Below are positions 34,551 through 44,790 of a stretch of 64,000 nt of DNA, in pieces. A program made the translations under genes and the position numbers. Each line of letters opens with the position of its first letter. The first letter of the stretch is position 1. Source of the DNA: Inia geoffrensis (Eukaryota > Chordata > Mammalia > Artiodactyla > Iniidae); contig CM070901.1 of the NCBI GenBank assembly GCA_036417435.1, forward strand, positions 8,468,001 to 8,532,000, read 5' to 3'. Below the pieces are notes generated by a model, which had not been told where the DNA came from, did no database searches, and saw nothing but the letters and a program-made list of their open reading frames with translations.

Positions 34551-37500
34551 TAAAATAGGGTTCATCTCCAATTTCCGACTCCCCTTGGACTCATGTAAGC
34601 AAAGCTTTTACCCACAGCATTGAAACTGAAAGGAAAAAATAACATCTTCCTGATTCACATACCCACTCAGAGGCTTCAGCATTCTGGCTGCCCAGGAGAC
34701 CTTTAACAGCTCAGACCCTCCCTGAAACAGCAGTGAATCCTTTAAATCTAGAGGATTATGTTTTTGAAAGATTGGAATGGGAAAAATCTGTTTTTAAGAA
34801 ATCTTCCTAGGATATCGTAAATCCAATAGTCAGTATTTTTTCTTGAATACTAGAGACAAGCTGGTTTCTGTTACTTAGGATATATGTTTATTTATATTTA
34901 TAAAACATATTTTCCTAGAGACCCAGGTGTCAAGTACATTTTCTTCTGATAAAAATGGTAAATAAATTTTTAAAACCATTTGAAAGTACACTGATTGCAG
35001 AACTAGAACCGTTCCCAACACAATCATGCTTTTGCATCCTTTCATCCATCTGCACAGCTTGAGTAAACGACAATTGCAGGCCGTCAGATCACTTTTGTCA
35101 CAAGGAGAAATGGTTACTTTTATAAGAGAAAGGAAAAAAATAAGAAGGAATCAGCATCCAGCTACTCCATCCAGAGAAATCAAACTTTTCCTCACACTCA
35201 CCAAAAAGTCAGTAATTGCTGACACAATCAGGAGGCTAAAAATCAAGCAGTAAAATGAAGGAGAGATTTCTGCAGAGCCGACCCACAAAAAAGCAAGAAA
35301 CTCAAAGCTTTGACATTGATCACGGATTGTCACTAAGAGAGAAGAAGTCTGCTGATCATAATACCAAGGTCAGGATAAGATTGCTCAACAAAGACTGTGC
35401 GATGCGGACAAATCTGTGTTAAATTCTGGCTGTGCCATCTGACCACCAGCTGGGCCAGATGCCCCGTGATACTGACAAACATTAGGGCAGGAGGAGATTT
35501 AAGGCTGGGATCTGGGAGAATGAAATATAGTTAATGGCTCTAGTGGTTGAAAAGAATTAGATAAACTGTAACTAAACCATTTCTATAAGACCATGAAACA
35601 GTCATCTCCTTATGGCCTTCGCTTTCTTATTGAACAGGCCATTTATTTTACTACAACCAACAGGAAATTTGAACATAAGCTGAGGCTATTCAGTGAGTCA
35701 TTCCAACAGTGAGCAGTCTCAAGAAGAAATACTCTTTACGATGAAGAAGGATTCGTACGTGCCTACAAAGTGTATCTTGTTTAGGATGCATTTGAGAAAA
35801 ATGGCTACCTAATTTTTAATATATATGTGTGTGTATATATGAAATTGAACATAATTTTAAAAAAGCAGATTCTTAAAAGAAATTATTGTTTTTTTAAAAT
35901 ATTCTGCTAAGGCCTTTTTTAAAAATGAAGACCCTACATTAAAGAAAGTAGCATACATCTTCTATATATGTCAATCTGTACTGTCAAATATTAGGCTATC
36001 TTGCTTCAGGATACGTAATTCTCAAGCAGGTAGATGAAGAAAGTCTCCAAGTATTATCTGCTTTCAAACAAGGTAAGACTTCAAACATTTCAGAAATCCG
36101 GTTTTCTTTTCTACTCGCAATAGCCTCCAAAAAGACTAGGAAGCATTTTACCTCATTATTTATACATATATATATTTTAAAATATATAAATATATATACC
36201 TTTTTTGAAACACCATATAGAAAGTGCATGGATTGACAAGGATGAGACTACTTTGACCCCAAAACAATGCTGAATTTTACATACACACACACAAATGTCA
36301 ACTTTTTACTTGAAAACGTTTGCATAAGGACTCAAACTGTAAAGTAAAATTTCTCAGGATCTTTGATCTTGCGTCCTTTATTCATTCATGTATTTTTTAC
36401 ACGTGGCCACTCATGGACTGGCATGGAGGGGAAGCCTGGGACATCTCTTTGCAGCTTGCATTAATCAAAGGAAATTTTTTTGGTTTTTAAAACCCTATCT
36501 ACCCTCTCATGAGTCTAGTTTGAGGCACCACTGTTGGAGTGGGATTGGCTGAGGCTGACCTGCAGCTGTGGAATAGACTGAGCAGGAACTAAACACAGTA
36601 CTCCAGGTGAAGACAAATGTCACGTCCAGAGGTGACACAGGCAGAGCGCCAAGAACAGGTCCTCAAAAGGCCCTTGAACCTGCATTAGCATAAAGGAGCC
36701 AGTTGGTAAGGGCGGGGATTGGGCTCATGAACCAGAAGCAGAGCCAGGGAAGGTTTCCAAGGGCATCAGTTCAAACAGAGAAGATCCTGGAAAAGAAATG
36801 ATGCCTCTTCAATCACTTCCCATCCTTGTTCTCTCCATTACAGAGGTGAGTTTATTATTCTCCGGGGTTCGTGGCACCCTATCGTTATGGGTCTAAACCT
36901 CTCTCATATGTTCCATTTCCTTTGCTCCTCATTCCCCACTTTCCTTTTCCATTAGGAACCACTCTGATGCATTTAAATGCATACTTTTGTTTGTAGCCAA
37001 AAGAAGTTCAAGTGTTCACTTGCTAAATAAATTCTTATTTAATCAGAAATCATCCCTTTACTTAGGGATGAGTAGTTTAAACTATGGTGTCAACAATCAG
37101 GTGCAATGGGTCAGTATTCATTCTCTGGTGGGGACAGTCTCCAGGAAATCACCACATGGACTCCAGTGAGCCTCTAAGGTATTGCACAACTTAACAGACC
37201 TACCTCTCCTCATCCTTATTTCTACTCTAGGAATTGACCAGAGTCAGCTCGTGCTGCTCCAAACTGCTCTCATGTGATTTCTGGCTTCCAGGGATTCTCC
37301 GTATTGTTAGGGAAGACGGGGCTGTTGTTCTCCTAAATGTCATGCTGGGTGTATCAGAATGCAAGGTCCTGATCGTTTTTTACCCAGTCCACTTCTCAGG
37401 CTTGTGCCTGCAACGAGTAACCTTGACAACTGAGACAACCTGCATCCCTGGACAAAGGGCAGGTTGTATTTACTACTTGCTATAAAAGCAGCAGATTCCC

Positions 37501-38533
37501 CAAACTCAGTGTTCCTCGGGCATGATGCAAACCTACTGTGCGCTTAGTACCTATCAGAGCTGTACTGTGTCACCTCCGCAGGACCTGGGGTCAAGGTGAC
37601 CCAACACAAATATGCTGAGGTTCTTGCTGCTGGCTGTACCAAGAGCAATGAAGTCCTTGCCTCTGACCTGGTAGTATTCTATTTTCTGCCAGCATCCATG
37701 AAATAGTAACAGACTAACTTATTAACTTTAAGTAGGGGAATATTGAATCACAGACCCAATATCTGTGACAATTAATTTTTAATTTTAAGTTTCTAGCCAA
37801 GTAAAATTTATTTAAAAAAATGGAAAATCTGGAATGAAAAGCAACATGGAAAATCCTTAGATTTCTAGATCTTTCATTCCCTGCTCACCTTTTTAATTTA
37901 AAAAAAAAAAAGTTTAACGATCCCAAAGGACCTCTATCAATCTTAAACCACACCCTTTCTTTTTTCTTTCTACTTCCTCAACAGAAAATTAAAACTTTAA
38001 CAAGCCTTTTAAAAGCAAAATAAAGCCTAAATCATAATCCTGAAGAACTTTTCTCTGAATTGTTTGAATCACGGGGGAGTATATACAATAGTTCCAAAGT
38101 TCCAAAGTTCAAGATTCTATGCTCAAGAAATCATTTAAGCCAGGAACATGATTCTTGGGGCAACAGTACAAGTTTAGAAGGTGGAAATGTCAGAGAAAAA
38201 AATCAATAAAAGACTGTTCATAAAAAGATAGGCTTAAGACAGGACAGGAAAACAAGAGAAAGGACACTTATTGAAGGCAAACAGGAAGCTCATCTGACCC
38301 TACCAGGTGCCCACAAGTCCATATGTTACATAAATGAAGTTTTGCAGAAAAGAATGTTTTGAAGAGAAATGTGTCTTCCAAGGTGGGAGCTTTAGCCCAG
38401 AGGGTGATAAGGATACACAGAGAAGCATTAGAACTCTTAACATTTTTTTAAATTATAATATGAATGTTTACTGTTTTAGCTCATTGATTTAATGAATAAA
38501 TAACTTCAACTATAGGGCAAGACCTGCTTTAGA
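34551..38533. other. Unique AT-rich DNA, nothing recognised
   Basis: Non-coding sequence with an AT-rich palindromic patch at 36163-36198 and short A/T runs. Open frames are under 85 codons and featureless. There is a triplicated 10-base unit 'gttccaaa' near 38089-38108. Confidence 0.4.
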
Positions 38534-38748
38534 TCAGATATTAGCAAACTATGACCGGCTGGCCACCACCTTTGTTTGTAAATAAAGCTTTATTGAAACA
38601 CAGCCGCACTTAAATCCTTGGGTATCCTCTGTCTGTTCTCATGCTACAATATCAGAGCTGAGCAGAGGCAGCAGGGGCCATATGGTCCACCAAGCCTAAT
38701 GTATTTATCATCTGGCCCTTTAAAGAAACAGTTTGCTGACTTGTGCTC
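38534..38748. mobile_element. hAT-type non-autonomous DNA transposon relic
   Basis: The left end 'cagatattagcaaactatga' pairs with the right end 'aacagtttgctgacttgtgctc' in inverted orientation. The interior includes 'gtaaataaagctttattgaaacacagcc' and 'gggccatatggtc', characteristic of a mammal-wide MER element whose ends read 'agcaaact' and 'agtttgct'. Subfamily left open. Confidence 0.6.
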
Positions 38749-38784
38749 CGGATGATAAAGACATCCCATATGAGCACAACAGGT

Positions 38785-38880
38785 CACCACCTTCACGGAA
38801 CTCATTCTAGTGGGGAGCAGACAATGAACAAGTATACGTAAGAATACATAACACATTTTTAGGTACCGGGATATTAAAAA
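38785..38880 (-). repeat. Possible L2 fragment
   Basis: 'ctcattctagtggggagcagacaatgaacaagtat' matches the reversed L2 text 'acattctagtgggg...acaataaacaagt'. Confidence 0.5.
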
Positions 38881-39604
38881 AAAGAATAAATACAGGATAA
38901 GGGGAAAGAAAAATTTTACATTAATGTATAGGTGCTTGCTATATTGAACAAATGCTTTAAGGTTTAAAATCTCACTTTTAAAAGGAGAAGTTTCAAAAAT
39001 TAATTAACGCTTTTTTTCTATTTATGATCTATAATTTGCCTTTGCTAAACCTAACTTTGATGTTGTGCATTAGCTGAGGAAAAAACCTTTACGGTCCAAA
39101 TTTCTATGCAAGGTTGAATGCCTATTTCTCAGATAACATTATCCACCAGTAGAAAATTTTAATGTTCACTTTCACATAAATGGCTGGCACATGACAGGTG
39201 AGAACTTAAGGGAAGAGATCCTAAAGAGAAGAAAAACTAAATTTGTGTCATAGAACTTTAGAAGTGAAAAGGCTGAGAGAGGCGGGTGTGGAGGAAGAGG
39301 GTATATGGGAAATTTCTGTACCGTCCCCCCAGTTTTGCTGTGAACTTAAAATGACTCTAAAATATTCAATTATTAAGCCTTTTTAAAAGACAAGAATTTA
39401 AGAGATTATTTTGACTCTTTGTCCAAGGAAAAAGTAATAAAGTTCCAGGGAGACTAAGCCCACCTAGGCTTGCCAAACCAGACAGTGGTAGAGGCAGGCA
39501 TGGCACCGAGGTCTTTCACCACCAACAGGCTTTACATCAAAACAGCCACACAAGAGGCACGGGAGAGTCATGCTCCCAGCTCCGCCTGCACCCATGCACT
39601 GCCT

Positions 39605-39707
39605 GAAGGGTTAGAAGATCTGAATTCTAGTCTCTCTTTTGCCACACACTGGCTATTTACATAATTCCTTTACATTACAAGTTCACACATCAGTTTCCTC
39701 ATTTGTA
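39605..39707 (+). repeat. MIR fragment cut by a Tigger-like element
   Basis: 'gaagatctgaattctagtctctcttttgccacacactggc' and 'cagtttcctcatttgta' follow MIR from the 'ggttcaaatcc' region to 'cagtttcctcatctgta'. It stops exactly where the DNA transposon at 39708 begins. Confidence 0.55.
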
Positions 39708-40358
39708 CAGTATCCCCCTTATCCTCAGGGGATATGTTCCAAGACCCCCAGTGGATGCCTGAAACCACGGATAGGACCAACCGTATCCATAGTATGATTT
39801 TTTTCCTATACATACATATGTATGCTAAAGTTTTATGTATAGACTAGATATAGTAAGAGATGGACAACTAACAAAATAGAGCAATTCTAAAGATATACTG
39901 CTATAAAACTTATGGGAATGTGTTCTCTCTCAAATTACCTTACTGTACCGTATTCACCCTTCTTCTTGTGATGATGTGACAGGATAAAATGCCTATGTGA
40001 GGAGATGAAGTGAGGTGAAGGACATAGGCTCTGTGACAATGCGTTAGGGCTGTAGACCTTCTAAGGGTAAGTCAGAAGGAGGATTATCTGCTTCAGGTTA
40101 CCGTGGTGGTTTGATGTCGGGAGCAGATGGTGACCGTGATGGCTTGATGTCGGGAGCAGATGATGATGATGCTTGGGGATTCTGGGCAAGACAGAGCAGG
40201 ACGGCTCAAGACTTCATCCCGCTACTCGGAATGGCATTCAACTTAAAATGAATGGATTGCTTATTTCTGGAATTTTCCATTTAACATTTTTAGACCACAG
40301 CTGACCCAGGGTAATTGAAACCTCTGAGAGTGAAACCTCGGATAAGGGAAGACTTCTG
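39708..40358. mobile_element. Tigger-like DNA transposon, about 650 bp
   Basis: The left end 'cagtatcccccttatcctc' pairs with the right end 'ggataagggaagacttctg' as terminal inverted repeats. A TA precedes the left end, as expected for the TA target of pogo/Tigger elements; on the right the matching bases are TT. Interior text such as 'gttccaagacccccagtggatgcctgaaaccacgg' and 'cttcttgtgatgatgtga' is typical of mammalian Tigger-type elements. It encodes no transposase. Confidence 0.75.
40097..40162. repeat. 33-bp tandem duplication inside the Tigger-like element
   Basis: Two adjacent 33-base units, 40097-40129 and 40130-40162, share 'ttgatgtcgggagcagatg' exactly and differ at about four positions elsewhere. 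Confidence 0.85.
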
Positions 40359-40495
40359 TTCTGAATTTCTTCTGCCCCTCCCATCTTTAGAACCCCAGTA
40401 GGGTACCACAGCAGAGCACAGGCTTAAGAGTGAGGGCTCTGGAACTCAACTGCATGATTTCAAATCCTGACAAGTTTCCTACCCTCCTTCAAATA

Positions 40496-40713
40496 CTGCT
40501 GACCCTTGAACAACTCAGGGCTTACAGATACTGAACCTCTGTGCAGCCACAAATCCACATGTAACTTTACAGTCGGCCCTCCAGATCTATGTCTCTGCAT
40601 CTGCGAATTCAACCAACCGCAGGTTGTGTAGTACTGGAGTACATACTTATGAAAACCATCCATGGATAAGTGGACCCACACAGTTCAAATCCATATGGTT
40701 CAAACGTCCGCTG
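40496..40713. mobile_element. Tigger-like MITE inside a MIR
   Basis: The left end 'ctgacccttgaacaactcag' and the right end 'cagttcaaatccatatggttcaaacg' correspond to the ends of the cleaner copy at 51794-51984 ('ttgacccttgaacaac' / 'ttgttcaagggtcaac'). TA precedes the left end (40494-40495). The right end is decayed. Confidence 0.7.
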
Positions 40714-40883
40714 CGTATCTTAAATCTAACAGTGGACACGGTTAAAATCCTGCCCCATGGTGCCCCATTTGCTTCTCCATGTAAAGCAACGTGTATAAAG
40801 ACAAAACAGAACAACCTCCTTCTTTAAAAGAGGGCAAGCAGCGTACCTACCCTCACAGGGCTGTTATAAGAATTAAATTAGTT

Positions 40884-41098
40884 ACAATATGCACTCTACT
40901 ACATATAAAATAGATAACCAACAAGGACCTAGTGTACAGCACAGGGAACTATACTCAATATTTGTAATAACCTATAAGGGAAAAAAATCTGAAAAAGAAT
41001 AGCTACATATGTATACCTGAATCACGGTGCTGTACACCTGAAATTAACATGACACTGTAAATCAACTACAGTTCAGTTTTTTAAAATTTTTAATTAAA
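40884..41098 (+). mobile_element. L1 3'-end insertion with 16-bp target-site duplication
   Basis: It contains only the L1 3' UTR end: 'aaaatagataaccaacaagg', 'tacagcacagggaactatact', 'gtacacctgaaattaacatg', 'ctgtaaatcaactac', then a degraded A-rich tail. Direct repeats flank it: 'aagaattaaattagtt' (40868-40883) and 'aagaattaagttagtt' (41099-41114), with one mismatch. The target lies inside a MIR. Confidence 0.88.
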
Positions 41099-41194
41099 AA
41101 GAATTAAGTTAGTTTATATTACATATATATGTGTGTGTGCTTAGATAGAGCCTGGCACATGTGCTAAAAATAACATCAGTTACTGACAATTCCA

Positions 41195-41274
41195 TTGGGT
41201 TGGCCAAAAAGTTCGGTCGGGCTTTTCTGGGACAGTTTCTGGAAAAAGCCAAACGAACTTTTTGGCCAGCGCAA
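41195..41274. mobile_element. 80-bp mariner-type MITE
   Basis: 'ttgggttggccaaaaagttc' at the left pairs with 'gaactttttggccagcgcaa' at the right, so nearly the whole element folds on itself. TA follows the right end (41275-41276), the mariner target dinucleotide; the left now reads CA. Elements of this sequence are common in cattle and other cetartiodactyls as internally deleted mariners. Confidence 0.88.
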
Positions 41275-42249
41275 TACTTTTGAGTGTGTGAGAAGGACAA
41301 CGTTTAAGCTACCTGAGTCATGCAAAAGCTTGAGTATTCAACAAACTGCTGCTATGGCCCCAAGCTTCTCTCTCCATACCTCCAGCTTTCTAGGTGCAGC
41401 TCCTGACATGGCCTAGGAGCTCAATACATCCTTCCATGAGACCCCTGCAAGCAAACATTCCATCTGCTACAGCCCCTTCTAATTATAAATGAGGTCTAAA
41501 ATGACTCAGAGGGAACTGAGTAATTAATAAGCAAAAGTTTTATTTGAGCATCTGTTTTGTGGTTGCACCTCCCAGGTCAACTAACTGATAGTCATTTTCA
41601 GCTCAGGCGTGTCTGGGGTATGGCAAAAGCCATTTAAACTGTAACTATCAATGCAGAATACAGCTAAGCAATTGGATAAAATCCCTCACCATCACGGTAG
41701 AACGCCGCATGCAAATATAAAAATAAATTTTGAAAATCTACAACAATGGAAAGGTTGACTACCAAAACAGAGCTTTGAAAAGGTCGGGTCAAATATGTAA
41801 AACCCAGAGACAGGAAAAGGAGTAGAGTCATTATACATCCTGGAAGATACAACATGATATTTGAAGTTGTTTGTACTGTTTTATAGCTATGGTGCTTTTC
41901 CTTACCAGGTGCTCATAAAATCAGCAGACATCAAACTCAGTCTCTGAAGGGCTCTATTTAACCACGGACCTCTGGACCTAGTGCTCTTCAATAAAGACAG
42001 GAGAATAGTTGATCTAAATGAAAAGCCTTTAACACTACCAAGTTCTTTGCGGGAAAGAAATTCAGTGTTATAGTATTTTTTCTGGAGGTGCCATCATTGT
42101 GGTTCAACTCCTACGTGTTTCTAGGTGATGGGCAAAGTAGCCATCACTCAAAGTCTGTTCCCACCACAAGTAGTTACATATTCCTCTCCATGCTCTCAAA
42201 CTGCCTGAAGCTTTAGATCCATGGCTTTTCACTAAGACTATTTTACAGG

Positions 42250-42680
42250 GAAACCTTAGCAACGTTGTCATCAAAAACAATTCCAAGCCCTATGTGTCCG
42301 AAAAACTCTTTAATAATGCATTGCTTCCTAATGATTTTACCAATAAGACAGCCATTGATGAATTTCAATTCGGGTCTGGAATAGAACAGTCCACAAGTCA
42401 ATATTGAACACTGTGCTGGGGAATGGCCGGATTCATTAAAAGTCCAGGAAAGCCTCTCATTAGGGGAATAACGGTTCATGACCAAAGAAATTGCCAATTG
42501 TTATTTTAACTGTAAACATTAGCTGTAGAGTATCATAACCACTTACAGAAACATGAGATTCTAGTGTTGTAATGGGACACCAATTACGAAATGTATCAGC
42601 AGCAAAGGATATTATGAAATAGATCAATACTCTCATTATTAAACATTAAAAAGGAAAGGTAAAAGACCTTCATGTGTATG
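42250..42680. promoter_or_regulatory. Candidate conserved non-coding element
   Basis: No repeat family is visible here and the text is dense with developmental-factor-like motifs: 'cattgatgaatttcaatt', 'cctaatgattt', 'cattaaaag', 'cattaggggaataac', 'ccaattgttatttt' (SOX-like ATTGTTAT) and 'ccaattacg'. A minus-strand frame of 84 codons spans part of it (42497-42243) without a known domain. The call is inference from sequence texture only. Confidence 0.3.
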
Positions 42681-44017
42681 TTTCTATTTTTAAAACAAGG
42701 CTGAAAAATTTAAGGATCCTGATACTTTTCAGAGCAGGTTACTAATTTTCTACTTTCTCTTTCTTTATAGAGGCAGCTTTACATGGTCAGTCAGATGAAA
42801 ATGTTCATGATATGACTAGCCACTAAACCTGCTTTCTTTTTAACAGTTTATAGTAATAACAAAGAAAACTGTTATAGTTTCAAGTCATATTCTTGGCCTC
42901 CACATCAATCTTTTTGAGTCCTGTTGTTCTTAAGTGCTAGTATGGTTTTCTGAAAGAAAAGGAATTTCCTGCAGTTTTAGATATTGTATATCCATGTAGC
43001 TACACTTCTGAATAAAAATAATTGCACCATACAAAATCTGTTATTGTATGCTATTTATTTATGCACCACTTAAGGAGGACCGTTGAGCTAAACTTGCATT
43101 TTATTCACATTATTCATTCTGCCTTGCCCCTGGAAGCTTAGCAAGCATCTCTTTCCTTCCTTCCAACTCTCTCCCTGTCCTAAGGGATGGTGAAAGATGG
43201 AAGAACACAACAGAATATAACAGGAATACAAATGTATATTCTTTTCAGCCCAAAGGAAGGGCTGGCAACTGAATAGATTGTAAATAATTTCCGCTGTTTC
43301 ATATTCCATGGAGTTCAATTTGAACTTGCTAAGAGTGAACCTGAGCGGCTGCCTTTTCTGAAACTATAATGTATTTTGTAATTTAGGTCACAGTATCTTC
43401 AGGCACAGATTAAATCCAAAAGTGAGGATATGTATCATTAAAGTTTGTTTTTAATCTTCCTAACTCTTCACACTTTGCCTTACTGCAGATAAGGAATGCA
43501 AAGTGTGTCTCCTGGCACCTGTGAAAAACCTTGAGGAAGCCTCAATAATGTCAAGCGCCTGGATACCAACAAAATGCTAAACAGAGAGAGAGGAGAGGCA
43601 GTGGGAGGGAGGGGGTGGGAGCAGGGAGTGGAAGAGAAAAGAAACACAAAAGCCTGATTCAAAATAAGGAACCCAAATGAGGAGGGCTAAAGCTTTAATC
43701 TGTTTTCATAATTAACACTGCTGTATTATAATTTGATTTTTATTCAAATGATACCATTTAGCTCTGCTCTGAATATTAAAAATGAGCCAAGTATAAAATT
43801 ATCGATCACTTACAAAATCATTTCTATCTGGGGTTCATTTCTTGCTCTTTTTAAAAAAAAAAAAATACAACGATACATTAATTAATGAAAACCTAAGAGT
43901 GGTAAGACAGTAGAAGACATGGAAAGAGGGAAATGAAATTATTTTTCACCTTAATCCAGTAGCCATTAAGCATGTTCACATTCCCTACTGTGTTTGTAAA
44001 AATTTCTGATGTGAGGA
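42681..44017. other. Unique AT-rich DNA, nothing recognised
   Basis: Non-coding, without obvious transposons. The 43690-43810 stretch is low in CpG and rich in TAAT motifs, and could be conserved, but nothing firm can be said. An A run lies at 43853-43865. Confidence 0.35.
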
Positions 44018-44139
44018 CTCGATCCCAGACCAATATAATCAGAAATTCTGTGGATGGCCCCAGGCAATAGCATTATTATTATTTGTCTCATTCTTCAGGT
44101 GACTAAAATCTGCAGCCAGAGCTGAGAAATACTGCTGTC
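44018..44139 (-). repeat. MER5A-like hAT relic
   Basis: 'atcccagaccaatataatcagaaattctgtggatggcccc' then 'tcttcaggtgactaaaatctgc' and 'gagctgagaaatactgctg' follow MER5A from its middle to its end ('gagaaccactg'). Confidence 0.65.
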
Positions 44140-44639
44140 AACCAATGGCATCATACCAGTGTCTTCCTTGGACAAGAAGGTGAAATCGAAGAAGAGCCTC
44201 CACAAAGTCTTGCAAAGTCATCTGCAAGTATTTTCTGGAAAACAGTTGCCTGAGGCAAGAAGGTTCAACACTGGAATACACTCTGAGTGCATCTGAACCT
44301 TGATCTCATGGATATGTGACTTGATTAGAGCAACTGTAATAATTATTTGCTTCTTATGAAGGTTTGAGAAATACTGATTTCAGAAGGTTTACTGAGAGTT
44401 CAAAACTAGGTATTTAAAGCATGTATATGGACACCACTCTGAACATTAAACTTTCCATGGGGCACATGTGTCACTAATAATTATTTTTTGAAAAGCTTAA
44501 AAGCAGATGATAAAGCAAGGATTATATGAAGTATTTTAGTTCTGCACAAAGCAGCCCCTGAAAAGAGCTTCCTTACTTTCACCTGGAGATGTATCTAATC
44601 CTTTTTTGACTTCTGGCCTCCCTACCCCAAAAATGACTT

Positions 44640-44790
44640 TGAAAGAGTGTGGCAGGTGTAAAACAGGGACTCATAGAAGTGAGGTGAAGGTGAAATGAGC
44701 TTATAACACAAGTGAAGTGCCTAGAACAGTTCCTGGGATGTGCTCAGTGCTCAGAGCAAGTGAACTCATTATTATTACTGCCTGGTTATT
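44640..44790 (+). repeat. MIR fragment
   Basis: 'gaaatgagcttataacacaagtgaagtgcctagaacagttcctgggatgtgctcagtgctcagagcaagtg' followed by 'cattattattac' is the 3' third of MIR. Confidence 0.65.

Larger units (their letters stand above)
40405..41186 (+). repeat. MIR split by a MITE and by an L1 tail
   Basis: MIR pieces appear in order: 'cttaagagtgagggctctgg...tttcaaatcctgac' (40425-40475), 'gcgtacctaccctcacagggctgttataagaattaaatta' (40841-40880), and 'cttagatagagcctggcacatgtgctaaaaataac' (41140-41172). Between the first two sits the Tigger-like MITE (40496-40713) plus some unassigned DNA. Between the last two sits an L1 tail (40884-41098). Confidence 0.6.
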
